Assembly (NCBI RefSeq): GCF_014644535.1
Contig: NZ_BMKW01000006.1
Coordinates: forward strand, 248,001 to 312,000
From: Neoroseomonas lacus
GTDB taxonomy: Bacteria > Pseudomonadota > Alphaproteobacteria > Acetobacterales > Acetobacteraceae
DNA length: 64,000 nucleotides
Direction of reading: 5' to 3'
The position numbers and the translations under genes were made by a program. Numbering within the stretch: the first letter of the stretch is position 1; each line of letters opens with the position of its first letter. Below the pieces are notes generated by a model. That model saw nothing but the letters and a program-made list of their open reading frames with translations. It was not told the DNA's origin and did no database searches. Positions 43,582-52,153 of the stretch are shown piece by piece.

Positions 43582-45198
43582 ATGACCATCAGGATCTCCC
43601 GCCGCGGCGTGCTGGCCGGTTCTGCGACGCTGCTCGCCGCGCCGACGGTCTGGGGACAGTCGATCAATCGCGATCGCATCATCCTCGCGATGACGCAGGA
43701 GCCGGTGCAGTTCAATCCGCTATTGTACGTCAATGCCGGCACCGAGAATGTGCCGGAAGCCTGCCTGTTCGACGCGCTGTGGGACGTGAACGAGAAGGGC
43801 GAGTTCTTCGCCAATCTCGCCGCCGAGGTGCCGTCCCGCCAGAATGGTGGCATTTCCGCCGATGGGCTGACCTGGACGGTGAAGCTCAAGCGCGACGTGA
43901 AATGGTCCGATGGGCAGCCCTTCACCGCGAAGGATGTGGAATTCACCTACCAGACCATCATGAACCCGGCGGTCGCGGTGCGGTCGCGCTCGGGCTTCGA
44001 CCTGATCAAGGCGTTTCGCGTGAAGGACGACCTGACAGTCGAGATGGAACTGTCGCGTCCTTTCGTGCCGTTCCTCTGGGCGTGGCAGAACATGCACATC
44101 GTCCCGCAGCACATCCTGGGGCGCGAGGCGAACATCCAGACTGCCGCCTTCAACAGCCAGCCGGTCGGCACCGGGCCATACTTGCTGCGCAGCCGCACGG
44201 CCGGCAGCCACATGGTCTATGAGCGCAACCCGAACTATCACCGCGGCCCGGCCAAGACGCGTCAGTTCATCCACAAATTCGTGCCCGACCAGATGGCCGC
44301 CTATGGCCAGGCGCGCACCGGAGAGGTGGACTACTTCGCGCTCGGTGGCGTGCCGCCCGATCGGTTCACGGAGGCGCGCGCCTTCCCTGATCGCGACTTC
44401 CTGCTCTATCCGACGCCGAATGTGCAGTTCATCTACTTCAACTGCGGCAAGCCGCAATTCGCCGACCCGCGGGTGCGCAAGGCATTGACGATGGCGACGC
44501 AGATGCAGAAGTCGATCGACGACATCTATTTCGGCACATGGCCGCGCACCCTGTCCTATCTGCAGCCGACGCACTGGGCCTACAACAGCGACCTGCGCGA
44601 CTACACCAACGATGCGCCCGGCGCGGAACGCCTGCTGGACGAAGCCGGCTGGCGCAAGGGTGCCGACGGCATTCGCGCCAAGGACGGCGTGCAGCTGAAA
44701 TTCACCATGTCCACCACCGCTGGCAACGTCGCGCGGCAGGGTTGCCAGGCGTTGTTCCAGCAGAACTGGAAGGCGATCGGCGTGGAGATGGAAATCCGCA
44801 ACATGCCGGCGTCGGTGGTGTGGGGCGAATACACCACGCAGTCGCGCTTCGACACGCTTCTGGTGGCGTGGGACCCGACGGTGGGCCTCGACCCCGACTA
44901 CACGGCGCGCTGCCATTCCAGGATGATCCCGGTGAAGCACCGCCAGGGGTCGAACTACGTGCAGTATGAGAATGCGGAGGTGGATCGCCTGCTCGAACTC
45001 GGCGTGACGCAGACCGAACAGGCCGACCGCATCACCACCTACAAGCAGATCCAGGCCATCCTGCATGAGGAGGTGCCGTTCGCCGCGCAGGGCGGTTCGG
45101 TGCAAGGGCATCTGAAGCGCAAGCAGCTCCAGGGGCCGACGCCGAACCAATACGTCACCGACATCACCTGGAACGTCTACAACTGGGCCTGGGCGTAA
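43582..45198 (+). CDS. Peptide-type ABC transporter substrate-binding protein (SBP_bac_5)
   Basis: This 538-residue periplasmic protein carries a twin-arginine signal S6-R-R-G-V-L with a core ending near WGQ25, followed by the family-5 binding-protein fold (GLTWTVKLKRDVKWSDGQPFTAKDVEFTYQ near 95-125, YERNPNYHRG near 212). The ATG at 43582 has AAGGAGG eight bases upstream; the first in-frame codon at 43552 lacks this. Family members bind peptides, but also opines, nickel or oligosaccharides. Because it is cotranscribed with sarcosine oxidase, an N-methylated amino acid or an N-methyl-containing peptide is a reasonable inferred ligand. Confidence 0.92.
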   Translation: MTIRISRRGVLAGSATLLAAPTVWGQSINRDRIILAMTQEPVQFNPLLYVNAGTENVPEACLFDALWDVNEKGEFFANLAAEVPSRQNGGISADGLTWTVKLKRDVKWSDGQPFTAKDVEFTYQTIMNPAVAVRSRSGFDLIKAFRVKDDLTVEMELSRPFVPFLWAWQNMHIVPQHILGREANIQTAAFNSQPVGTGPYLLRSRTAGSHMVYERNPNYHRGPAKTRQFIHKFVPDQMAAYGQARTGEVDYFALGGVPPDRFTEARAFPDRDFLLYPTPNVQFIYFNCGKPQFADPRVRKALTMATQMQKSIDDIYFGTWPRTLSYLQPTHWAYNSDLRDYTNDAPGAERLLDEAGWRKGADGIRAKDGVQLKFTMSTTAGNVARQGCQALFQQNWKAIGVEMEIRNMPASVVWGEYTTQSRFDTLLVAWDPTVGLDPDYTARCHSRMIPVKHRQGSNYVQYENAEVDRLLELGVTQTEQADRITTYKQIQAILHEEVPFAAQGGSVQGHLKRKQLQGPTPNQYVTDITWNVYNWAWA

Positions 45199-45242
45199 AG
45201 CGCCCCAGGCGTCACACCGGCAGGGCGTCCCAGCCCTGCCGG
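45187..45242. terminator. Two hairpins at the convergent end of the sox-transporter operon
   Basis: GCCTGGG / CCCAGGC (45187-45210) spans the binding-protein stop codon. A perfect ten-base stem CCGGCAGGGC / GCCCTGCCGG with a six-base loop (45217-45242) lies over the last codons of the converging FAD gene. They are well placed to end transcription of the nine-gene operon. Confidence 0.65.
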
Positions 45243-46339
45243 CTGCGCCAGTCCAGTGGCAGATTGCCGAAGCGCGACAGTTTCAGTTGCGACAGATCGG
45301 CGAAGTCGCAATGGCCTTGCAGCACCAGTTGCGCCAAGGCGCGCCCCGTTGCCGGCGACAGGCCGAAGCCGACCGATGACATGCTGGCCACCACGACATT
45401 GCCAGGGTCCTCCAGCCGATCGAGGATCGGTCGCCCATCCGGCGTGTTCTCGACGATGCCGCCCCAGGAGCGGATGACGCGCACATGCCCCAGGCGCGGG
45501 AACAATTCGTTGAGCCGTCGCGCCAGGCTCGCCACCACGGGTGAATTCACCGGCCGCGGCGTCGCCTCGCCATCGAGGTCGATCCATTCATGCGGGCCGC
45601 CGCCATAGGCGAGGTTGCCGCGCAGTGTCTGCCGCCCATACAGCCCGTTGCCGTCCACACCGCCCATGACAATCGGTGGCAGCGGCTCGGTGACGATCAT
45701 CTCGACGCGCGCGGGTGCCATCGGCACGCGATGGCCGAGCGGCGCGGCGAGTGCCGCCGTATGCGGACCCGCTGCGATGACCACGGCATCGCAGCCGATC
45801 TCGCCGGCGCTGGTTTCGACCGCCACCGCGCGGCCGCCCTGCGTGCGGATGCCGCGCGCCGCCGTGTGCTGCAGGATGCGACCGCCGAGGCGTTCCACCG
45901 CCCAGGCATAGGCCTGGCTGGTGCGTTGCGGATTGGCGTGGCCACCATACCGCCAATGAATGCCGCCCACGGCATTGTCGCCGACCCAGGGCACCAGCTC
46001 GCGCATCTCGGCGCGGTCAAGCTTCACCGCTTCGAAGCCTTGATCCGTCGCGAGCTTCGTCGACTTCCACAAGCGGTCGAGCTGCCCGTCATCGAGCGCC
46101 ACCTTCAGCCGATGCGGCCGCCATTCCGTCGGGTGGCCGAGCAACTCGTCCATCATCGGCCACAGCCGCTGCTCCTCGCGAAACAGGGGCGAGTAGGGAT
46201 GCGTGCAGCCGCCGCCGTTGCGACCACTGGCCTCCCAGCCGACGATGCCCTTCTCGACGACCGTGACGGGATGACCATCGCGCGCCAGCCAGAAGGCGGT
46301 GGACAGGCCGGTGACGCCGCCGCCGACGATGACGATCAC
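45212..46339 (-). CDS. FAD-dependent oxidoreductase, HcnC/opine-oxidase-beta-like
   Basis: The 375-residue product is a DAO-superfamily flavoprotein with FAD motif VIVIVGGGVTGLSTAFWLARDG at 1-22, GWEASGRNGGG near 38-48 and C-terminal GIVENTPDGRPILDRL and SSVGFGLSPATGR. It resembles HcnC of hydrogen cyanide synthase and the beta subunit of opine or hydroxyproline dehydrogenases, which oxidise the C-N bond of an amino acid. The GTG start overlaps the stop of the HcnB-like gene by four bases, leaving almost no residues before the FAD motif. The short separate 2Fe-2S subunit (HcnA type) is not coded beside it. Confidence 0.85.
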   Translation of the reverse strand: MIVIVGGGVTGLSTAFWLARDGHPVTVVEKGIVGWEASGRNGGGCTHPYSPLFREEQRLWPMMDELLGHPTEWRPHRLKVALDDGQLDRLWKSTKLATDQGFEAVKLDRAEMRELVPWVGDNAVGGIHWRYGGHANPQRTSQAYAWAVERLGGRILQHTAARGIRTQGGRAVAVETSAGEIGCDAVVIAAGPHTAALAAPLGHRVPMAPARVEMIVTEPLPPIVMGGVDGNGLYGRQTLRGNLAYGGGPHEWIDLDGEATPRPVNSPVVASLARRLNELFPRLGHVRVIRSWGGIVENTPDGRPILDRLEDPGNVVVASMSSVGFGLSPATGRALAQLVLQGHCDFADLSQLKLSRFGNLPLDWRSRQGWDALPV

Positions 46340-47670
46340 TTCACCACATCCTCTCCGCTGAGCCGGCCGCCGATGTATTCGGCATCCTCCGGCGCCGGTT
46401 CCCAATGCGGCAGCCATTGCGCGGCGATGCCGAACCAGCCGGTCCAGTTGGCACGCAGCGTCGGGTCCTCCTCCAGCGCGGCGAGCACCGACAAAGGCAG
46501 CGGCCGCAAGGGCGCGCGATGCGATGCCAAGGGCGCGACCCCATCGCGCGACAGCAGCGCATGCACCGCCTCGCGACAGCGACGCCCCTGGCAGGGCCCC
46601 ATGCCGGCGCGCGTCAATCGCTTCACCTGGTCCTGGTTCAGCGGACCGAGCGCCGCAAGCCCGGCCTGCGGCCCCGCGGCATCGAGGTAACGCGGCGGCC
46701 GCAGCGCGCGCAGGTCGCCCGCCGTCACATCCTCGCAGGCGCAAACCAGCGCGTGGTCCTCGGCCAGGGCGGCATCCAGCCAGGCCGCGCGCATCGCCGG
46801 CACCGTGCCCGCGACGTCTCCGACCATGGCGATGACGCCCGAGGCGGCCGGCACGAAACCGCCGCGCGCCGCATCCCAGCCGATCGAGGCGCCGAGCAGA
46901 TCGGGCAAGTCCACCATTGGCACCGTATCCACCGCCATGACAACGGTGTCGCAGGTAACCGTTTGCCGCTGCTCGCCATCCTGCCAGGCGAGGCCGGTGA
47001 CTTCCTCGCGCCCCTCGATGCGCAGCGGCGCCGGCGCGGTGAGGCGGGCGACGACATCAAGCCCCGCCTCTCGTGCGGCAGCGAACACGCCATCGGCCAG
47101 CGCGCCGCCGCCGAGCACCGCGATGCGTCGCCCGGTGAACGCGCCATACAGCCGCAGCACGGCATCGAAGCCGCGCGCTCCCATCACGCCCGGCAGCGTC
47201 CAGCCGGGGAAGGGGAGCACCACGTCGCGTGCGCCCGTCGCGATGGTCAGCCGGTCGAAACCGACGAGCCAGGCGGCGTCGCGATCCGCCAGGCCGAGCA
47301 GCGGCTTCGCCAGTGCGCGACTGGCCTGCCCACGGACGAAGCCGCCCCAGGCAGCGGTGCCGAGCGCGACCTCGACACCGTCTTCCATGGCGGCCATCAG
47401 TGCGGGGCGCGCGGTGACGATGCGTTCTTCCATCCGCGACGCGTTCAGGATCGCCGCATCGAAGCGGGCACCGAACAGATAGGGGATGTCGAGGCCGAAC
47501 AGGCCGGGGTCGAGCGGATGTTCATCCACCAGCAGCGTCTTCGCGCCGCCGGTGGCCGCGGCGCGCGCGGCTTCGATGCCGGCCTCGCCGGCGCCGACCA
47601 CCACATGGTCGAAATTCCCGTGAAGCGGGAAGGCCTTGCCGGCAATCGAGGTCGGATCGGGTGCTGCCAT
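46336..47670 (-). CDS. FAD/NAD(P)-binding oxidoreductase, HcnB/opine-oxidase-alpha-like
   Basis: This 444-residue protein has an N-terminal FAD motif HVVVGAGEAGIEAARAAA (about 22-39), a second dinucleotide motif RIAVLGGGALADGVF near 185-199, and a C-terminal BFD-like [2Fe-2S] domain with C-x-C (VCACEDVT, about 332-339) and the later C-x4-C of GPCQGRRC. This matches HcnB and alpha subunits of opine and D-hydroxyproline dehydrogenases. With the overlapping HcnC-like gene it probably oxidises an N-substituted or D-amino acid. The pair converges on the sarcosine oxidase operon, suggesting related substrates. Confidence 0.85.
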   Translation of the reverse strand: MAAPDPTSIAGKAFPLHGNFDHVVVGAGEAGIEAARAAATGGAKTLLVDEHPLDPGLFGLDIPYLFGARFDAAILNASRMEERIVTARPALMAAMEDGVEVALGTAAWGGFVRGQASRALAKPLLGLADRDAAWLVGFDRLTIATGARDVVLPFPGWTLPGVMGARGFDAVLRLYGAFTGRRIAVLGGGALADGVFAAAREAGLDVVARLTAPAPLRIEGREEVTGLAWQDGEQRQTVTCDTVVMAVDTVPMVDLPDLLGASIGWDAARGGFVPAASGVIAMVGDVAGTVPAMRAAWLDAALAEDHALVCACEDVTAGDLRALRPPRYLDAAGPQAGLAALGPLNQDQVKRLTRAGMGPCQGRRCREAVHALLSRDGVAPLASHRAPLRPLPLSVLAALEEDPTLRANWTGWFGIAAQWLPHWEPAPEDAEYIGGRLSGEDVVK

Positions 47671-47770
47671 ACGGCAAGGATAGGCGAGCGTCTTGCGCCC
47701 GTCATCGGCGCAATGCAGGCTAGACAGGCAATCGAGGAGGACGTGATTGCCTCCCTTCCGCTGGATGGAC

Positions 47771-47788
47771 CGCGCCCTGTTGGGCGCG
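47771..47788 (-). terminator. Hairpin CGCGCCC-TGTT-GGGCGCG
   Basis: A perfect seven-base stem with a four-base loop lies 13 bases beyond the stop codon of the PEP-mutase-family gene on the minus strand, separating it from the HcnB-like gene. Confidence 0.6.
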
Positions 47789-47801
47789 ACCCTGTCCCGC
47801 C

Positions 47802-48665
47802 CTAGCCGCCGATGATGAACTTCTTCGCCGCCGCGTCGTAGTCGGCATAACCGAGTGTCGCGCGCAGTTCGGCGGGCGGCAGGGCCATCGGCGATTCCGC
47901 TTCGCCGGCGGCCAGCGCAGCCAGGCCGGCCTTGATCCCGGCCGTGGCCGGCGAGAGCATCCCGGTCGGATAGGTGCCGATCTTGAAGCCGAGTTCGATC
48001 GCCTTGCCGCGGTCCGGGGTGGCGCGCGGGGCGCCAGGCGACAGCACGGCGAAGGAGGGCTTGCCGGCGGCGGCCTTCACCGCGCGGCGGATTTCCTCAT
48101 CGTCATGCGGGCTGTCGAGGAACAGGATGTCCGCCCCTTCCTCGACATACATCTCGATGCGCGCGACGGCCTCGTCGATGCCCTGGGTCGGGCGGCAATC
48201 CGTGCGGGCGAGCACGAGGATGCCCGATTCCTTCGCCGCTTCGACGGCGGCGCGGATCTTCATGCGCGCTTCCTCACGCGGCAGGCATGGCTTGCCGGCG
48301 GCGGTCAGGGCGCGCGGGGTGATCTTGTCCTCGATCAGCACCGCCGCCGCGCCGGCACGGCCATAGGCGCGCACCGTGCGCTGCACATTCATCGCATTGC
48401 CGTAGCCATGGTCGCCATCGGCCAGCACCAGCAGATCGGGCGCGGCGCCATGCACCATCTGGAAGCTGTCGAACATCTCGGCGAAGGAGATGAGATCGAG
48501 ATCCGGGCCGCCCAGCCGGCTCGCCGCGACGCAGGAGCCCGACAGGAAGGCGGTCTGGAACCCGGCCGCCGCCGTCAACTTGGCGGTAAGTCCGTCCCAG
48601 ACGGCGGGCATGGTGACGAAGTCAGGCTTGGCGAGCAGGGCGCGCAGGCGGTCCGGTGCGGTCAT
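47802..48665 (-). CDS. Isocitrate lyase/PEP mutase superfamily protein
   Basis: The 287-residue product has the alpha/beta-barrel motifs of this superfamily: S42-G-S, D83-x-D85-H-G-Y-G for metal and substrate, E112-D113, and the mobile-loop lysine and cysteine K125-P-C127. Members cleave or rearrange C-C or P-C bonds in oxaloacetate, methylisocitrate, dimethylmalate or phosphonopyruvate; the exact reaction cannot be chosen here, although the loop differs from the KKCGH/KRCGH of isocitrate and methylisocitrate lyases and suits oxaloacetate decarboxylase-like members. It is on the same strand as the peptide transporter upstream, but a hairpin lies between them. Confidence 0.87.
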   Translation of the reverse strand: MTAPDRLRALLAKPDFVTMPAVWDGLTAKLTAAAGFQTAFLSGSCVAASRLGGPDLDLISFAEMFDSFQMVHGAAPDLLVLADGDHGYGNAMNVQRTVRAYGRAGAAAVLIEDKITPRALTAAGKPCLPREEARMKIRAAVEAAKESGILVLARTDCRPTQGIDEAVARIEMYVEEGADILFLDSPHDDEEIRRAVKAAAGKPSFAVLSPGAPRATPDRGKAIELGFKIGTYPTGMLSPATAGIKAGLAALAAGEAESPMALPPAELRATLGYADYDAAAKKFIIGG

Positions 48666-48703
48666 GGAGGCTTCCTCGGGGTGATGCCCCGGCCTTCGTG
48701 CCG

Positions 48704-48734
48704 GTGGCGTGCATCAACGACTGAAGCACGCCAC
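48704..48734 (-). terminator. Hairpin GTGGCGTGC-N13-GCACGCCAC after the double-ATPase gene
   Basis: Perfect nine-base arms with a 13-base loop lie 25 bases beyond the stop of the transporter ATPase on the minus strand, a probable end of the VOC-transporter operon before the PEP-mutase-family gene. Confidence 0.55.
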
Positions 48735-48759
48735 GCGGAAGCTGCGAACCCGGCCGCGG

Positions 48760-50346
48760 TCAGGCGCTGAACAACGCCCGGCCGGGGATCGCTTCGATCA
48801 GGCTGCGCGTGTAGTCGCTGCGTGGCGCGGCGAAGACGGATTGGATCGGCCCGGCTTCCTCGACCACGCCGTTGCGCATCACCGCGACCACGTCGCAAAG
48901 CTGCGCGGCGACGCGCAGGTCATGCGTGATGAACAGGATCGACAGGCCCAGCCGATCCTGCAGGTCGCGCAGCAGGGCCAGCACCTGCGCTTGTACGCTG
49001 ACATCGAGCGCGCTGACCGGCTCGTCCGCCACCAGAACTTCCGGCTTCATCGCCAGCGCGCGGGCGATGCCGATGCGCTGCCGTTGTCCGCCGGAGAACT
49101 CATGCGGGAAGCGATCCACCGCCTCGGCGTCGAGCCCGACCATGGTGAACAGCCGGCGTGCCTCGGCCATGGCGGCGGCGGCCGGCACGCCGATGGCGAT
49201 CGGCCCCTGCGCCACCTGGGCGCCGACGCGGCGACGGGGATTGAGCGAGGCGTAGGGGTCCTGAAACACCATCTGCACGAGTTGTGCGGCGTCGCGTCGG
49301 TTCGTCGGCAGCGGCGCGCCGCCGATCACCACCTGGCCGCCATCGGTGCCCAGCAACCCGACGACGCAACGCGCCAGGGTGGATTTGCCCGACCCGCTCT
49401 CCCCCACCACGGCGAGGGTCGAGCCGCGCTGCAACGTCATTGACACGCCATCCAGCGCGCGCACCGGCTTGCGGCGACGGAACAGGCCGCGGCTGGCATA
49501 GGTCTTGGTCAGGCCGCGCACCTCCAGCACCGTATCGGGCGACAGCTCGCGCGGTTCCGGGGCACGTAGTCCCGGCACGGCGGCCAGCAGCGCGCGGGTG
49601 TAGTCATGCTGCGGGTTGGTCAGCACCTCGCGCGCCGTCCCTTCCTCGACCACATGGCCGAGGCGCATCACCGCGACGCGGTCGGCGATCTCGGCCACCA
49701 CGCCGAAATCATGGGTGATGAACAGCACCGCCGTACCATGGCGCTTCTGCAGATCCTTGATGAGCGCTAGCACCTGCGCCTGGGTGGTGACATCGAGCGC
49801 GGTGGTCGGCTCGTCGCAGATCAACACCTCGGGTTCCAGCGCCAGCGCCATAGCGATCATCACGCGCTGCCGCTGCCCGCCGGAGAGTTCATGCGGGAAG
49901 GCACGCAGCGCGCCCTCAGGGTCCGGCAGGTTGACTTCGCGCAGCGCGGCCAATGCGCGGCTGCGCGATTCGGCGGCGTCGAGGCCGAGATGGACGCGCC
50001 ACATCTCGCCGATCTGCGCGCCCACATTCATCAGCGGGTTCAACGCCGTCATCGGTTCCTGGAACACCATGGCGATGCGCCGTCCGCGCACGCCGCGCCA
50101 GGCCTCGGGGGAGAGGGCGCACAAATCCTCGCCAGACAGCGCCATGCCGCCACCGGCGATGGCCAGGCCCGGCGCCAGCAGGCCCATCACCGCCGAGGCA
50201 GTGACGGATTTGCCCGACCCGCTCTCGCCGACCACGCACAGGATCTCGCCCGATGCGACTGACAACGAGACGTTCTCGATGGCGTTCGACCGATCCGCGC
50301 CGCGCGGCAGTCGGACGGTCAGCCGGTCAACCAGCAGACGTGTCAT
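48760..50346 (-). CDS. Fused double ATPase of a peptide-type ABC transporter (GsiA-like)
   Basis: This 528-residue protein contains two complete ABC ATPase domains in one chain. The first has Walker A GESGSGKSVTA near 40 and the LSGGQRQR signature; the second has GESGSGKSTLA near 315 and FSGGQRQR. It corresponds to fused DppD-DppF, as in GsiA and YejF. The ATG at 50346 overlaps the permease stop by four bases. Fusion distinguishes this transporter from the sox-linked one, which has separate ATPases. Confidence 0.93.
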   Translation of the reverse strand: MTRLLVDRLTVRLPRGADRSNAIENVSLSVASGEILCVVGESGSGKSVTASAVMGLLAPGLAIAGGGMALSGEDLCALSPEAWRGVRGRRIAMVFQEPMTALNPLMNVGAQIGEMWRVHLGLDAAESRSRALAALREVNLPDPEGALRAFPHELSGGQRQRVMIAMALALEPEVLICDEPTTALDVTTQAQVLALIKDLQKRHGTAVLFITHDFGVVAEIADRVAVMRLGHVVEEGTAREVLTNPQHDYTRALLAAVPGLRAPEPRELSPDTVLEVRGLTKTYASRGLFRRRKPVRALDGVSMTLQRGSTLAVVGESGSGKSTLARCVVGLLGTDGGQVVIGGAPLPTNRRDAAQLVQMVFQDPYASLNPRRRVGAQVAQGPIAIGVPAAAAMAEARRLFTMVGLDAEAVDRFPHEFSGGQRQRIGIARALAMKPEVLVADEPVSALDVSVQAQVLALLRDLQDRLGLSILFITHDLRVAAQLCDVVAVMRNGVVEEAGPIQSVFAAPRSDYTRSLIEAIPGRALFSA

Positions 50347-51176
50347 CGGCCACCCGCCAGGCGCGGGTTCAGCGCGTCGTTCAGCCCTTGGCCAACCAGC
50401 GAGACGCCAAGAATCGTCAGCAGGATGGCGAAGCCCGGAATGGCGGAGACGTACCATTCCGTTCGCAGCACGCTGCGTCCCAGCCCGATCAGATTGCCCC
50501 AGGAGGGCACGTTGGGGTCGGACAACTGCAGGAAGGCGAGGGCGCTTTCGAGCAGGATCGCCACCGCCATTACCACCGAGGCATAGACGATGACCGGCGG
50601 CAGCGCATTGGGCAGCACCTCGCGCAGGATCAGGTGCACATCGCCCAGGCCCTGGATGCGGCAGGCCTGCACGAATTCGCGTGTGCGCAGCGAGAGGAAT
50701 TCAGCCCGCGTCAGCCTTGCCACCGGCGGCCAGGAGACGACGCCGATGGCGATGGTGACCGTCTGCAATGTGCTGCCGAACACCGCGACCAGCACCAGCA
50801 GCAGCAGGAAATTCGGCACGGTCTGGAAAGCCTCGGTCAGGCGCATCAGCGCGGTGTCGATCGCGCCGCCATAGAAGCCCGCCACCGCGCCAATGGCGAT
50901 GCCGATCACCACGGCGATGGAGGTGGCGACGAAGCCGATCAGCAGCGAGATGCGTGCGCCATGGAACAGCTGCGCCGCGATGTCGCGCCCCGACGGGTCG
51001 GTGCCGAGCGGGAATCGCGGATTGGCGCCCGGCCATTGCAGCGGCCGGCCAGCCAGGCCGAGCGGATCATTCGGGTAGAACCAGGAGGCACCGAGCCCCA
51101 TCACCAGCAGCGCGAGCAGGATCGCCGAACCAATCAGCGCCGCCGGGCTGCGCGCATAAGCCTTGAGTACGCGCAT
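50343..51176 (-). CDS. ABC transporter permease (DppC-like)
   Basis: The 277-residue product shows the DppC features: first helix at about 14-32, FPLGTDPSGRDIAAQLFHGARIS near 56-78, EAA loop FVQACRIQGLGDVHLILREVLPNA, and C terminus VGQGLNDALNPRLAGGR. It starts on the last base of the upstream permease gene's stop and overlaps the ATPase gene by four bases. Confidence 0.93.
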   Translation of the reverse strand: MRVLKAYARSPAALIGSAILLALLVMGLGASWFYPNDPLGLAGRPLQWPGANPRFPLGTDPSGRDIAAQLFHGARISLLIGFVATSIAVVIGIAIGAVAGFYGGAIDTALMRLTEAFQTVPNFLLLLVLVAVFGSTLQTVTIAIGVVSWPPVARLTRAEFLSLRTREFVQACRIQGLGDVHLILREVLPNALPPVIVYASVVMAVAILLESALAFLQLSDPNVPSWGNLIGLGRSVLRTEWYVSAIPGFAILLTILGVSLVGQGLNDALNPRLAGGR

Positions 51177-52153
51177 CAGGACCCCGACACGATGCGCGGG
51201 TCAAGCCGCGCGTAGAGGATATCAACCAGGAAGTTGATCGTGATCACCAGCAGCGCCGAAACGAAGACGATTCCGAGCAGCGTGTTGAGGTCCCGCTGCA
51301 CCACGCTCTCATAGGCGAGCCGACCGAGGCCGGGCAACGCGAAGACGCTCTCGACCACCACCGAGCCACCCAGCATGGTCCCCGCCTGCAACCCGATCAG
51401 CGTCACCATCGGCAGCATGGCGTTGCGCAGGACGTGCTTTGTCACCACCCGCGTCTCGGACAGACCCTTGGCGCGCGCGGTGCGCACGAAGTCGAGGCTC
51501 AGTACCTCCAGCATCGAGGCCCGCATGATGCGCAGGTAGATCGCCAGGAAGATCAGCCCGAGCGTGAAGGTCGGCAGCACTAGGTGCTGCGCGATGTCGA
51601 GCACCGCTGCGATGCCTGTGTAGGACTGCGTGATGTCACCGAAGCCGCCCGCCGGCAGCCATTGCAGATAGACGCTGAACAGCACGATGGCCATCAGGCC
51701 GAACCAGAAGGACGGCGTGGCGTAGAAGATGAGGCCGAGCGTCGAGATCAGCGTGTCCGGCCATTTGTTCACCCGCCGCGCGGCGATGACGCCGAGCACC
51801 AGTCCGAAGAAGAAGGCGAAGGACAGCGATGCCGCCATCAGAAGGATGGTCGGCGGCAGGCGTTCGAGGATCACGGTCGCGACGGGCTTGCCGTAGATGG
51901 CCGAGAAGCCGAGGTCGAGCGTCGCCAGCCGCATCAGGTAGTTCCACAACTGCGCCGCGATGCCGACATCGAGCCCGTAGAAGCGGCGCAGATCCTCGGC
52001 CAGCGCCGCATCGCCGCCACCCATCTGCGCCATCAGCGCATCGACCGTGTCACCGGGCGCCAACTGCAACAGCAGGAACATCCCGGCGAGAATCAGCAGC
52101 AGCGTCGGCAGCGAGGCCGCCAGCCGCCACAGTGCGAGGCGAAGGACCCTCAA
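51176..52153 (-). CDS. ABC transporter permease (DppB-like)
   Basis: This 325-residue protein has the DppB arrangement: helix 1 at about 10-30 with FLLLQLAPGD following, then the EAA loop FVRTARAKGLSETRVVTKHVLRNA and the family end DILYARLDPRIVSGS. It overlaps the binding-protein stop by four bases and the next permease by one base. It forms the channel with the DppC-like subunit. Confidence 0.93.
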   Translation of the reverse strand: MRVLRLALWRLAASLPTLLLILAGMFLLLQLAPGDTVDALMAQMGGGDAALAEDLRRFYGLDVGIAAQLWNYLMRLATLDLGFSAIYGKPVATVILERLPPTILLMAASLSFAFFFGLVLGVIAARRVNKWPDTLISTLGLIFYATPSFWFGLMAIVLFSVYLQWLPAGGFGDITQSYTGIAAVLDIAQHLVLPTFTLGLIFLAIYLRIMRASMLEVLSLDFVRTARAKGLSETRVVTKHVLRNAMLPMVTLIGLQAGTMLGGSVVVESVFALPGLGRLAYESVVQRDLNTLLGIVFVSALLVITINFLVDILYARLDPRIVSGS

